DNA of 64,000 nt from Bradyrhizobium sp. dw_78 (GTDB lineage: Bacteria; Pseudomonadota; Alphaproteobacteria; Rhizobiales; Xanthobacteraceae), in assembly GCF_018449525.1 (NCBI RefSeq), contig NZ_JAAVUS010000007.1:310001-374000 (forward strand), given 5' to 3'. This document shows positions 54,487-63,820 of the stretch, one piece after another (the stretch's first letter is position 1; each line of letters opens with the position of its first letter). A program made the translations under genes and the position numbers. The notes under the pieces are model-generated. The model was given only the letters and a program-made list of their open reading frames with translations, was not told the DNA's origin and did no database searches.

Positions 54487-56007
54487 ATGAACGCCAACCT
54501 GTTTTCTCGCCTGTTCGACAGCCTCGAGGATCCGGCCCGCCTTGCGATCGAAACGCTCGACGGCGAGCACATCAGCTATGGCGACCTGATCGCCCGGGCC
54601 GGACAGATGGCGAATGTGCTGGTGGGAGGCGGCGTCAAGCCGGGCGACCGCGTTGCGGCGCAAACCGAGAAGTCGGTCCCGGGCCTCGTGCTCTATCTCG
54701 CGACCGTGCGCGCCGGCGCGGTGTACCTGCCGCTCAACACCGCCTACACGCTGAACGAGCTTGAATATTTCATCACCGACGCCGAGCCGGCGCTGGTGGT
54801 ATGCGATCCCGCCAGGGCCGAAGGCATCGGCGAGATCGCGAAAAAGATCGGCGCCAAGGTCATGACGCTGGGCGCCGACGGCAAGGGATCGCTGACCGAC
54901 GCAGCGGCCAAGGCGAAGCCTGAGTTTACGACGGTTGCACGCGCCAACGACGATCTCGCCGCGATCCTCTACACCTCCGGCACCACCGGCCGCTCCAAGG
55001 GCGCGATGCTGACGCACGACAATCTCGCATCGAATTCGCTCAGCCTGGTCGGCTATTGGCGCTTCACCGACAAGGACGTGCTGATCCACGCGCTGCCGAT
55101 CTATCACACCCATGGCCTGTTCGTAGCCAGCAACGTCACGCTGTTCGCCCGCGCCGCGATGATCTTCCTGCCGAAATTCGATGCCGACCTGATCATCAAG
55201 CTGATGGCGCGCGCCACGGTGCTGATGGGCGTGCCGACCTTCTATACGCGCCTGTTGCAGAACCCGGCCCTGAACCGAGAATCCACCCGGCATATGCGCC
55301 TGTTCATTTCGGGCTCGGCGCCGCTGCTCGCCGACACCCATCGCGAATGGCAGGCGCGTACCGGACATGACGTGCTCGAACGCTACGGCATGACCGAGAC
55401 CAACATGAACACGTCGAACCCCTATGACGGCGAGCGCGTGCCCGGCGCCGTCGGCCATCCGCTGCCCGGCGTTTCCGTGCGCGTCACCGAGCCAGAGACC
55501 GGAAAAGAGCTGCCGCGCGACACCATCGGCATGATCGAGGTCAAGGGCCCGAACGTGTTCAAGGGCTATTGGCGGATGCCGGAAAAGACCAAGTCCGAAT
55601 TCCGCGACGACGGCTTCTTCATCACCGGCGATCTCGGCAAGATCGACGACAAGGGCTATGTACACATCCTCGGCCGCGGCAAGGATCTGGTGATCTCCGG
55701 CGGCTTCAACGTCTATCCGAAGGAAATCGAAAGCGAGATCGACGCCATGCCGGGCGTGGTGGAATCCGCCGTGATCGGCGTGCCGCATGCCGATTTCGGC
55801 GAGGGCGTCACTGCCGTCCTGGTTTGCAGCAAGGGCGCCGAAGTCGATGAGGCCTCGGTGCTGAAGGCGCTCGAGGGGCGGCTGGCCAAGTTCAAGATGC
55901 CGAAGCGGGTGTTCGTGGTCGACGAATTGCCGCGCAACACCATGGGCAAGGTGCAGAAGAATGTTCTGCGGGATATGTACGCGGATATTTACACGAAAGC
56001 GAAGTAA
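54487..56007 (+). CDS. matB: Malonyl-CoA synthetase
   Basis: Ligates malonate (and often methylmalonate) to CoA with ATP. 506 aa, the same length as characterised Rhodopseudomonas palustris MatB, to which the whole sequence looks very similar by memory. Seen: AMP-binding P-loop YTSGTTGRSKG at 162-172, ERYGMTETNMN, GRGKDLVISGG and the C-terminal PRNTMGKVQK with K488, the catalytic lysine that is acetylation-controlled in the R. palustris enzyme. ATG 54487. No matA decarboxylase or matC carrier gene is nearby. The 3' end overlaps a convergent gene by 19 nt. Confidence 0.93.
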   Translation: MNANLFSRLFDSLEDPARLAIETLDGEHISYGDLIARAGQMANVLVGGGVKPGDRVAAQTEKSVPGLVLYLATVRAGAVYLPLNTAYTLNELEYFITDAEPALVVCDPARAEGIGEIAKKIGAKVMTLGADGKGSLTDAAAKAKPEFTTVARANDDLAAILYTSGTTGRSKGAMLTHDNLASNSLSLVGYWRFTDKDVLIHALPIYHTHGLFVASNVTLFARAAMIFLPKFDADLIIKLMARATVLMGVPTFYTRLLQNPALNRESTRHMRLFISGSAPLLADTHREWQARTGHDVLERYGMTETNMNTSNPYDGERVPGAVGHPLPGVSVRVTEPETGKELPRDTIGMIEVKGPNVFKGYWRMPEKTKSEFRDDGFFITGDLGKIDDKGYVHILGRGKDLVISGGFNVYPKEIESEIDAMPGVVESAVIGVPHADFGEGVTAVLVCSKGAEVDEASVLKALEGRLAKFKMPKRVFVVDELPRNTMGKVQKNVLRDMYADIYTKAK

Positions 56008-56678
56008 AACGTCGCGACCTGGTCGCAGGGTATCGCGACGAGACGCCGGCGCGACGTTTCAAGCTCCACTCTGGAATCTCCGAGTAGATCGATCACGCTA
56101 ACGCGTCCGTCAACCTTCAGCGTCATCGTCTTGAGGGACCAGACGCCGTCTTTCTTAAGCGCTTCAAGGAAAATCCGCCCCGCGGCTTTCGGACCAGTCG
56201 CCGAAAAACTCAGGACCGCATGCCCCGTTGCACCGGTGATATTGATCGCACCCACCGGTATGCCGGTCGTGATCGGGCTGCCGAGCAGTTCGGCAGCTTC
56301 CGCGCTGGCCTGAAGTCTCGACGCGCCGAGCTGGTAGGCGTCGGAATGCTTGAGAAAGAAAAAAATTCCGCCCAACAATCCGACCCATAGCGTGATGAAT
56401 CCGAGCCAGACGACAACGGCCCATATCGCCCACTGACGTTGCACCCGTTTGAAATGTGCGATGCTGTCCCAACGCCCATTGCGCCACGCCCAACGGCTAC
56501 CCTTCGCGCCAAGCACGAAAATCATCACAACGCCGACACCCGGAATGAGGGTCAGAAGCGCGATGAATGTGTTGTTTCCGACACCCCATACCCAATTGAG
56601 CAGGAATGCGCCCCAATTCCAGCGATCGATCTCCGCCGGAATCTCGGTCGGATTGATTGAAGCGTGCGCGTCAGTCAT
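55989..56678 (-). CDS. Coa1-like cytochrome oxidase assembly family membrane protein
   Basis: 229 aa from ATG 56678 (MTDAHASINP). N-terminal half: WNWGAFLLNWVWGVGNNTFIA, then membrane segments near 25-55 and 82-108. The C-terminal half (about 115-175) is a Coa1/Tim21-like domain with GAINITGATGHAVLSF and ARIFLEALKK-like GRIFLEALKKDG. Role in cytochrome c oxidase assembly is by family name only. Its 3' end overlaps matB's 3' end (55989-56007). Confidence 0.75.
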   Translation of the reverse strand: MTDAHASINPTEIPAEIDRWNWGAFLLNWVWGVGNNTFIALLTLIPGVGVVMIFVLGAKGSRWAWRNGRWDSIAHFKRVQRQWAIWAVVVWLGFITLWVGLLGGIFFFLKHSDAYQLGASRLQASAEAAELLGSPITTGIPVGAINITGATGHAVLSFSATGPKAAGRIFLEALKKDGVWSLKTMTLKVDGRVSVIDLLGDSRVELETSRRRLVAIPCDQVATFYFAFV

Positions 56679-56784
56679 TTCCAAATCCTGCTTCAGGGCC
56701 AGCCGGTTTAATACAGTCCCGCAAGGCCGCTGCAAGCCCAGGTTGGATCGACAATCGATATACGCCTGGATTTGCGGGATGGAA

Positions 56785-57639
56785 TTACAACAGGCTGACC
56801 ATAAACCGGCTGCCGACGATGAAGAGATAGCTGCCGAATGCAATCTCCAGCGCGCGCTTCGACAGCGCATGCGCGACCCTGACGCCGAGCCCGGCTGTCA
56901 GCAGGGTGGTCGGCGTCACCAGCACCGCGCCGATCAGCGAGACATACCCCAGCGCGAACGGCATTTGCAGCGCCAGGACACCGGGGTAATGCGCCGCCGC
57001 TGGCCAGCCGGCATAGACATAGCCGATCGCGCCGGGAATCGAGATCAGCACCGCCAATGCCGACGAGGTCGCGACCGAGCGGTGGATCGGCCGGCCATAA
57101 AACGTCATCAGCAGGTTCGAAAACAACCCGCCGCCGATGCCCATCAGCGTCGAGAGCAGGCCGATGGCGAGGCCATAGACTTTCATCAGCGGCCCCTTCG
57201 GCAGATCGTCGCCGAACTTCCAGCTCTCGCGCGCCAGCAACAGGCGTATGGCGGCCGCATAGGCCACCAGCACGAACACGATCCTGAACAATCGCTCCGG
57301 CGAATAGCGCGCGACGACGCTGCCGGCGATCACGCCGATCAGCACCGGCAACCACCACGCCTTCAGGATTTCGGTATCGACCGCGCCGCGGACACGGTGG
57401 GCGCGCCAGGAACGGATCGAGGTCGGAATGATGATGGCGAGCGAGGTGCCAATACAAAGCGGCATCCGGACCTCCAGCGGCACGCCGGCGAGCCGGAAAC
57501 ATTCGTAAAACACCGGCACCAGGATCGCGCCGCCGCCGACCCCGAACAGGCCGGCGAGAAATCCCGACAGCGCGCCGACCGCCACCAGCAACAGCGCCAG
57601 TTCCAGCAGTTCGGAGAGGTCCAGCCCCGTGATCGCCAT
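56785..57639 (-). CDS. Sulfite exporter TauE/SafE family permease
   Basis: 284 aa with about eight membrane segments in two halves. The family glycine motif GLFGVGGGAILVP (near 30-42) repeats in the second half as LMGIGGGLFSNLLM. Family members export sulfite, sulfoacetate or organic anions; the substrate here is unknown. ATG 57639. Divergent from sdhC. Confidence 0.9.
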   Translation of the reverse strand: MAITGLDLSELLELALLLVAVGALSGFLAGLFGVGGGAILVPVFYECFRLAGVPLEVRMPLCIGTSLAIIIPTSIRSWRAHRVRGAVDTEILKAWWLPVLIGVIAGSVVARYSPERLFRIVFVLVAYAAAIRLLLARESWKFGDDLPKGPLMKVYGLAIGLLSTLMGIGGGLFSNLLMTFYGRPIHRSVATSSALAVLISIPGAIGYVYAGWPAAAHYPGVLALQMPFALGYVSLIGAVLVTPTTLLTAGLGVRVAHALSKRALEIAFGSYLFIVGSRFMVSLL

Positions 57640-57790
57640 CCTGCATTTCCCCCGCCGTACACAACCGGCTCGTTCATGAATCGTGCTTCAGGTATACCAG
57701 CCATCGGCAGGCTGCAGTGCTTGTCAAGCCCTGTAAATGCAAGGCACATCGTAGATATGAACTCTTATTCGCAAACTGCCGATTTCGCCG

Positions 57791-57819
57791 TTGCACTCAC
57801 TGTTTCGAGTTCGTAAATA
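57791..57819 (+). promoter_or_regulatory. sdhC: Candidate sigma-70 promoter of sdhCDAB
   Basis: TTGCAC (57791-57796), 17-nt spacer, TAAATA (57814-57819); the transcript would start near 57826, some 55 nt before the sdhC ATG. The local AT-richness stands out from the GC-rich surroundings. Confidence 0.5.
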
Positions 57820-57880
57820 GAATTCCTCTACTGCGATCCCTAGAGGCCCTGCGCGGGCCCGCCAAACACGAAGCAGCTAA

Positions 57881-58279
57881 ATGACCGCCAGGATCGAACG
57901 CCCGCTTTCGCCTCATCTTCAGACCTACCGCTGGACCCTGACGATGGCGCTGTCCATCCTTCACCGGGCAACCGGCGTCGCGCTATATGTCGGCACCTTG
58001 CTGCTGGCGTGGTGGCTGATCGCAGCGGCGACAGGCCCGACCGCCTATGCCAACGTGCAGGCGTTCACCGGCAGTTTCATCGGGCGGCTGATCGTCTTCG
58101 CCTATACCTGGGCGCTGATGCATCATCTTCTCAGCGGCGTCAGGCACTTCGTCTGGGACCTCGGCTACGGCTTCAAGGCCAATGAGCGCGAAGCCCTGAC
58201 CTGGGGCGCGCTGATCGGCGGCATCTCGCTCACCGTATTGTTGTGGATCGTCGCTTACATGGTTGGAGGCGGCCGATGA
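57881..58279 (+). CDS. sdhC: Succinate dehydrogenase cytochrome b556 subunit
   Basis: 132 aa membrane anchor with three helices. RPLSPHLQTYRW and SILHRATGVAL are the quinone-site signatures; H82 in HLLSGVRHFVWD is the expected haem b ligand. ATG 57881 without a strong ribosome site. Its stop overlaps the sdhD start (ATGA). Confidence 0.95.
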   Translation: MTARIERPLSPHLQTYRWTLTMALSILHRATGVALYVGTLLLAWWLIAAATGPTAYANVQAFTGSFIGRLIVFAYTWALMHHLLSGVRHFVWDLGYGFKANEREALTWGALIGGISLTVLLWIVAYMVGGGR

Positions 58280-58683
58280 GCACACCTAATTCTTCCGCCG
58301 CGAAGTCGATGCGCACCCCGCTGGGTCGCGTGCGCAATCTCGGCGCGTCGCATTCCGGCACCAGCGATTTCTGGCGCCAACGCGTCACCGCTGTCGCGAT
58401 GGTGCTGTTGATCGTACCCGTCATCGTGGTGGTGATGATGCTGCTCGGCCGCAACCAGGCAGGCGCAGCCCAGATTCTCGGCTCAGCGCCGATCGCGATC
58501 ATCATGCTGCTGTTCATCGTCGCCAGCACTTGGCACATGAAAATCGGCATGCAGGTCGTGATCGAGGATTATGTGCAACACGAGACGCTGAAGATCGCGG
58601 CCGTGATGGTGAACAATTTCTTCTGCATCGCGGTGGCGCTGGCCTCGATCTACGCGATCCTCAAACTGTCATCCGGAGTGTAG
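58276..58683 (+). CDS. sdhD: Succinate dehydrogenase hydrophobic membrane anchor subunit
   Basis: 135 aa, three membrane helices. RTPLGRVRNLGASHSGTSDFW at the N terminus and HMKIGMQVVIEDYVQHE around the second helix are family-typical and contain candidate haem and quinone ligands. ATG 58276 overlaps sdhC by 4 nt; sdhA follows after 2 nt. Confidence 0.94.
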   Translation: MSTPNSSAAKSMRTPLGRVRNLGASHSGTSDFWRQRVTAVAMVLLIVPVIVVVMMLLGRNQAGAAQILGSAPIAIIMLLFIVASTWHMKIGMQVVIEDYVQHETLKIAAVMVNNFFCIAVALASIYAILKLSSGV

Positions 58684-58685
58684 CC

Positions 58686-60524
58686 ATGGCTGGCGAGGGT
58701 AACGGCAAGGCCGCAAATGGTGGCCCGGCCACCAATGGAAAAGCCTATCCGATCGAAGATCATACTTACGACGTCGTGGTGGTCGGGGCCGGCGGCGCCG
58801 GCCTGCGCGCCGTGGTGGGCTGCAGCGAGGCCGGCCTTCGCACCGCCTGCATCACCAAGGTGTTTCCGACCCGCTCGCACACCGTCGCCGCGCAAGGCGG
58901 CATCTCGGCCTCGCTCGGCAACATGCATCCGGACGACTGGCGCTGGCACATGTACGATACCGTCAAGGGATCGGACTGGCTCGGCGACCAGGATGCCATC
59001 GAATATATGGTGCGCAACGCGCCCGACGCCGTCTACGAGCTCGAGCATTGGGGCGTGCCGTTCTCGCGCACCGAAGACGGCAAGATCTACCAGCGGCCGT
59101 TCGGCGGCATGACCCTGGACTTCGGCAAGGGCCAGGCGCAGCGTACCTGCGCCGCCGCCGACCGCACCGGTCACGCCATGCTGCACACCATGTACGGCCA
59201 GGCGCTGCGCCATTCAGCGGAATTCTACATCGAATTTTTCGCCATCGACCTGATCATGGACGATCAGGGCGTTTGCCGCGGCGTGATCGCGCTCAAGCTT
59301 GATGACGGCACGCTGCATCGGTTCCGGGCGCAGACCACGATCCTCGCCACCGGCGGCTATGGCCGCGCCTACGCCTCCTGCACCTCGGCCCATACCTGTA
59401 CCGGCGACGGCGGCGCGATGGCGCTGCGGGCCGGCCTGCCGCTGCAGGACATGGAGTTCGTCCAGTTCCATCCGACCGGGATCTACGGCGCGGGATGTCT
59501 GGTCACCGAAGGCGCGCGCGGCGAAGGCGGCTACCTCGTCAATTCGGAAGGCGAGCGCTTCATGGAGCGCTATGCGCCGTCCGCCAAGGATCTCGCCTCG
59601 CGCGACGTGGTGTCGCGCGCGATGACGATCGAAATCCGCGAAGGCCGCGGCGTCGGCAAGAAGAAAGACCACATCTTCCTGCACCTCGACCATCTCGATC
59701 CCAAGGTGCTGCACGAGCGGCTGCCCGGCATTTCCGAATCGGCGAGGATTTTCGCCAATGTCGACGTCACCCGCGAGCCGATCCCGATCGTGCCGACGGT
59801 CCACTACAACATGGGCGGCATCCCGACCAATTTCCACGCCGAAGTGCTGACCAAGAAGGCCGGCGACGACAATGCGGTGGTGCCGGGCCTGATGGCGATT
59901 GGCGAAGCCGCCTGCGTCTCCGTGCATGGCGCCAACCGGCTCGGCTCCAACTCGCTGATCGATCTCGTGGTGTTCGGCCGCGCCGCGGCGCTGCGCCTCG
60001 CCGAAAAGCTGACGCCGAACGGCAAGCAGCCGGAATTGCCGGCCAATTCGGCCGAAAAGGCGCTCGGACGGCTCGACCATTATCGCTACGCCGCCGGCGG
60101 CACGACCACCGCCAAGCTGCGCGACAGCATGCAGCATGTGATGCAGAATAATTGCGCCGTGTTCCGCACCGGCGAAGTGCTGCAGGAAGGCAAGAACCTG
60201 ATTCACAAAGTTTACGGCGGCATCGGCGATGTTTCCGTGAGCGACCGCTCGCTGGTCTGGAATTCCGACCTGGTCGAGACGCTTGAATTCGACAATCTGA
60301 TCGTGCAGGCGGTGGTGACGATGGACTCGGCGGCCAACCGCACCGAGAGCCGCGGCGCCCATGCGCGCGAGGATTTTCCCGACCGCGACGACAAGAACTG
60401 GATGAAGCATTCGCTGGCCTGGATCGACGGGGCCGGCAAGACCTCGATCGATTACCGCCCGGTGCATGACTACACCATGACCAATGACGTTCAGTACATT
60501 CCGCCGAAGGCGCGGGTGTATTGA
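58686..60524 (+). CDS. sdhA: Succinate dehydrogenase flavoprotein subunit
   Basis: 612 aa from ATG 58686. FAD fold GAGGAGL at 34-40, the flavinylated histidine H65 in RSHTVAAQGG, and the substrate/active-site segments HPTGIYGAG and EGARGEGGY. The first 22 residues (Gly/Asn/Ala-rich) form an extension before YPIEDHTYDVVVV. Oxidises succinate in complex II. Confidence 0.97.
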   Translation: MAGEGNGKAANGGPATNGKAYPIEDHTYDVVVVGAGGAGLRAVVGCSEAGLRTACITKVFPTRSHTVAAQGGISASLGNMHPDDWRWHMYDTVKGSDWLGDQDAIEYMVRNAPDAVYELEHWGVPFSRTEDGKIYQRPFGGMTLDFGKGQAQRTCAAADRTGHAMLHTMYGQALRHSAEFYIEFFAIDLIMDDQGVCRGVIALKLDDGTLHRFRAQTTILATGGYGRAYASCTSAHTCTGDGGAMALRAGLPLQDMEFVQFHPTGIYGAGCLVTEGARGEGGYLVNSEGERFMERYAPSAKDLASRDVVSRAMTIEIREGRGVGKKKDHIFLHLDHLDPKVLHERLPGISESARIFANVDVTREPIPIVPTVHYNMGGIPTNFHAEVLTKKAGDDNAVVPGLMAIGEAACVSVHGANRLGSNSLIDLVVFGRAAALRLAEKLTPNGKQPELPANSAEKALGRLDHYRYAAGGTTTAKLRDSMQHVMQNNCAVFRTGEVLQEGKNLIHKVYGGIGDVSVSDRSLVWNSDLVETLEFDNLIVQAVVTMDSAANRTESRGAHAREDFPDRDDKNWMKHSLAWIDGAGKTSIDYRPVHDYTMTNDVQYIPPKARVY

Positions 60525-60531
60525 GTTTGCT

Positions 60532-60609
60532 TGTCATGCGCGGGCTTGACCCGCGCATCCATCTTTCTTCGAAGGAAGATGGATTGCCGGGTCAAGCCCG
60601 GCAATGACG
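60532..60609. repeat. 34-bp-arm palindromic repeat between sdhA and sdhB
   Basis: Left arm 60532-60565 (TGTCATGCGCGGGCTTGACC...) and right arm 60576-60609 (...GGTCAAGCCCGGCAATGACG) pair over most of their length with a 10-nt loop. It begins 8 nt after the sdhA stop and ends 24 nt before the sdhB ATG. A decayed relative is at 39402-39493. Confidence 0.88.
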
Positions 60610-60633
60610 AATTGAACCGTAAAGGCAACGAAG

Positions 60634-61416
60634 ATGGTTGAATTCGCACTTCCGAAGAACTCGAAAATCACCGGCGGCAAGGCGTGGCCGAAGCCGGCCG
60701 GCGCCACCGAGACGCGCGAGTTCAACATCTATCGCTGGAATCCGGACGACGGCAAAAATCCGCGCGTCGATACCTATTATGTCGACGTTCATGATTGCGG
60801 TCCGATGGTTCTCGATGGCCTGATCTGGATCAAGAACCATATCGACCCGACGCTGACCTTTCGCCGCTCCTGCCGCGAAGGCGTCTGCGGCTCCTGCGCC
60901 ATGAACATCGACGGCCAGAACACGCTGGCCTGCACCAAGTCGATGCACGACGTGAAGGACGGCGCGGTCAAGGTCAATCCGCTGCCGCATCAGCCGGTAG
61001 TCAAGGATCTGGTGCCTGACCTGACCAATTTCTATGCGCAATACGCTTCCATCGAACCGTGGCTGAAGACCACGACGCCGACGCCGCAGAAGGAATGGAA
61101 GCAGAGCCATGAGGACCGCGAGAAACTCGACGGTCTGTACGAGTGCATTCTCTGCGCCTGCTGTTCGACGTCCTGCCCGAGCTATTGGTGGAACAGCGAA
61201 CGCTTCCTCGGTCCCGCCGCGCTGCTGCAGGCCACGCGCTGGGTCAAGGACAGCCGCGACGAAGCCACCGGCGAACGGCTCGACAATCTCGAAGATCCGT
61301 TCCGGCTCTATCGCTGCCATACCATCATGAATTGCGCCAAGGCCTGCCCAAAGGGCTTGAACCCCTCCGAGGCCATTGCCGAGCTCAAGTTCAAGATGGT
61401 CGAACGGCAGATCTGA
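60634..61416 (+). CDS. sdhB: Succinate dehydrogenase iron-sulfur subunit
   Basis: 260 aa. [2Fe-2S] cysteines C80, C85, C88 and C100; [4Fe-4S] motif CILCACCSTSCP; [3Fe-4S] motif CHTIMNCAKACP. Electrons pass from SdhA FAD to ubiquinone. ATG 60634. Last gene of the operon. The 200 bp downstream (61417-61618) hold one hairpin and no gene. Confidence 0.97.
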   Translation: MVEFALPKNSKITGGKAWPKPAGATETREFNIYRWNPDDGKNPRVDTYYVDVHDCGPMVLDGLIWIKNHIDPTLTFRRSCREGVCGSCAMNIDGQNTLACTKSMHDVKDGAVKVNPLPHQPVVKDLVPDLTNFYAQYASIEPWLKTTTPTPQKEWKQSHEDREKLDGLYECILCACCSTSCPSYWWNSERFLGPAALLQATRWVKDSRDEATGERLDNLEDPFRLYRCHTIMNCAKACPKGLNPSEAIAELKFKMVERQI

Positions 61417-61462
61417 GCAGGACGGGTTTTGGCTGAATCGATTTGGCCGCATGCTCCGTTCG

Positions 61463-61481
61463 CCTCTCCCGGTGGGAGAGG
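61463..61481. repeat. CCTCTCCC/GGGAGAGG hairpin repeat
   Basis: 8-bp stem at 61463-61470 and 61474-61481, same motif as 18038-18056, 47 nt after sdhB, without a U-tract. Confidence 0.6.
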
Positions 61482-61618
61482 TGAACTTCCGATGCCATCC
61501 GTTTCAACCTAATCGCATTACGCTTTGATCGCTCCGGCGCGGCCGGCAATCGCCAGAGCCTTCGTGCCGGGCGCATTGAAAACGAGAGTTGCGGCCAAGG
61601 ATTTAGCCCGGTCTCCCG

Positions 61619-63820
61619 TCAACCTGTCGATGCCAGGGGCTGCGCTGTTGGACCGGCACGCAGCACATTTCCGCGCTCCAGAACGACAATCTGCTGGCAG
61701 GCCTGGACATGTGCGGTGCTGTGCGGCGCCCAGATCACCGTCGTCGTTCCGCGAATCGAATCGAGGTAGCGCAGGATTCGCGGCTCCCACTCCGGGGTGC
61801 CGGCGATGCCGTCTCCGTCGAGCAGCAGAATTGCCGGCCGGTTGAGCGTCGCCGCGACGAAGGCCATCAGGTGGCGGAATTGCAGTTCGGCAATATCCTC
61901 CGAGAACGGGTTGAGCTCGCGATCCAGCACGCGGTCGGCGCTGCGGCCGAACGCGGACAGCTCCCGCCAGCCCGGACCTATGATACGTTCCAGGGCGGCA
62001 AAGGCATCGGGATCGCTCAGCGTCGGCGTGCGCAGGCGCAGATAATCACGGACGGTAAGAGGCAGTGCGGGGACGACCTGCGGCACGTAGCCGATCCAGG
62101 CACGATATTCCGTCGTATCGAACTGCCGGATGTCCCGTCCGCCCATCAAAACGCGGCCGGACTGCGGGCGCCGCAGGCCCGCCAGGCATTCCAGAAGCAC
62201 GCTCTTGCCGCCGGCGCTGGGGCCGACGATGGCGACCCGTTCGCCGGCACGCGCACTAAAGGAGACCCCGTTGAGCGCGGCATCGTAATCAGCATCGGGT
62301 CTATAATAGATCCGCTCGGCCGTGAGCGTGACATTGGCGAGACCGGCAGGGCTGGAGAATTCGGAGCCCGTGCTTTCAGCCGGTGTTGCCATCAACTGGT
62401 CGAGTTGCCGGATGGAGCCTTGCACCTGACGTAAGCGAACCATGGAGTTGAAGGCCTGTTGCGCAGGCGTCGTGATTCGCCAGATCAGCATCATCGCGGC
62501 CACCAGCCCGCCGGCGTTCATCGCGCGACCGAGAACCAGAACGACGCCGACGCACAATATGGCCAGCACCGTCAGCATGCTCAGCATCTGTCCGATCGCC
62601 TGGGCACGGGCAACGGCAATCGCGTAATCCCGGTTACGGGCCGCCGATTCGCGCGCGAGCTTGGCGAAGTTGCTGAGCCACCGGCTGTCAGCACCGGCCC
62701 GATAGAAAGCGTTCATGCCCTGGAAAGCGGATACCGCGTTCTCTTCGAGCCGGCTGGATGCAATGCCGGCAGCGGTCGATTTGCTGCCCACATAGTCGGA
62801 GATCGGCAAGGCGAGCGCCGCATAGGCGATAAGGGCGACGATCGGCACAAAGACCAGCCAGCCGCCCATCAGCGCGATCACCACCAGGAAGATCACGATG
62901 AACGGGTAGTCGATCAGATTGAGACCGCCGGCCCCGCTCAGGAACATGCGCGCGTTTTCGAAGCCGCGCATGCGGATCAGGTTGTTCAGCGCACCAGGCC
63001 TTGCCGTCGTCTCCAAGGGCAGCGCCAGCATCTTGCCCATCGTCGCGGTGCCGATGCGGGTTCCCGCCCATGCCCCCATCGCCGACCCCAGGAACTGACG
63101 GCCGACACTCAGCATCCAGCCGCCTGTCACCACGACGAGCGCCAGCAGCGCCAGGCTCCAGACCGTATTGGTCGCCCCCGAGGGAATCACGATGCTGTAG
63201 ACCGCCATGGTGTAGAGCGATACGGAAAGCGCCGCCATGTTGATGACGAAACTCACAGCGAAGAGTCTGAAAATCTGGTCGCGCATCCGTTCGAACAGAC
63301 TGCGAAACCAGTTTGGCCGAGCCTCATTGACCCCGTGGAAGTTGATGTCCGGCTCGACCGCGAGGATAGTGTCACCACACGAAAGTGCAAGACCACTGTA
63401 GCGGCCGTTGACAAGCCAGAGGTCTTCGCCTTCAGGCTCGCCGAGATAGACGCCGAAATCTCCAGCACGGGTCCGGGCAAGACTGCCGGTGGGTAGCCGG
63501 CTGGCGTCCGACGGGAGGCCCGTGGCCACCACGCGGCGGGTGCGGAATCCGAGCGCCGGAAGGATCAGTTCGAGATGCTCCAGCGTCATCGGCGTGTCGG
63601 CGGAAGGCAGCAGCGCCGCCAGGCTCCGTGCCGTGCCGAGCCATCCCAGCGCCACAAGCATCGACGGCAACGCCGCCGCGACGGGCGATGCGGCGCGCCG
63701 CTCGGCTCCGACGGCGGCTTCCAGGCGCTCCAGCCATACCGCCTCGGACCAGGTCGTCGGCCTCTTCGGCGCCGCGGGCGACGCATCCGGTGAAGCGGAA
63801 GCGATGAGTGTCTCCGTCAT
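61619..63820 (-). CDS. Type I secretion-like ABC transporter (permease-ATPase fusion) with degenerate ATPase motifs
   Basis: 733 aa. Layout: N-terminal C39-peptidase-like domain without catalytic cysteine (about 50-158), an exporter membrane domain with about six helices (about 186-445), then the ATPase. Walker A GPSAGGKS (533-540), Q-loop Q581 and switch H700 are present. The signature region reads NPFSEDIAEL (637-646) instead of LSGGQ, and Walker B is ILLLDGDG (664-671) with G669 where the catalytic glutamate should be. The membrane and CLD-like parts resemble LapB/HlyB exporters. It overlaps the upstream ABC gene by ATGA. No adaptor (HlyD) or substrate gene is visible in the window. Confidence 0.85.
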   Translation of the reverse strand: MTETLIASASPDASPAAPKRPTTWSEAVWLERLEAAVGAERRAASPVAAALPSMLVALGWLGTARSLAALLPSADTPMTLEHLELILPALGFRTRRVVATGLPSDASRLPTGSLARTRAGDFGVYLGEPEGEDLWLVNGRYSGLALSCGDTILAVEPDINFHGVNEARPNWFRSLFERMRDQIFRLFAVSFVINMAALSVSLYTMAVYSIVIPSGATNTVWSLALLALVVVTGGWMLSVGRQFLGSAMGAWAGTRIGTATMGKMLALPLETTARPGALNNLIRMRGFENARMFLSGAGGLNLIDYPFIVIFLVVIALMGGWLVFVPIVALIAYAALALPISDYVGSKSTAAGIASSRLEENAVSAFQGMNAFYRAGADSRWLSNFAKLARESAARNRDYAIAVARAQAIGQMLSMLTVLAILCVGVVLVLGRAMNAGGLVAAMMLIWRITTPAQQAFNSMVRLRQVQGSIRQLDQLMATPAESTGSEFSSPAGLANVTLTAERIYYRPDADYDAALNGVSFSARAGERVAIVGPSAGGKSVLLECLAGLRRPQSGRVLMGGRDIRQFDTTEYRAWIGYVPQVVPALPLTVRDYLRLRTPTLSDPDAFAALERIIGPGWRELSAFGRSADRVLDRELNPFSEDIAELQFRHLMAFVAATLNRPAILLLDGDGIAGTPEWEPRILRYLDSIRGTTTVIWAPHSTAHVQACQQIVVLERGNVLRAGPTAQPLASTG

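Noticed and set aside
54406..55788. A 460-codon minus-strand open frame opposite matB
   Set aside because: Antisense shadow with D/H/R-rich low-quality translation; matB is complete on the other strand.
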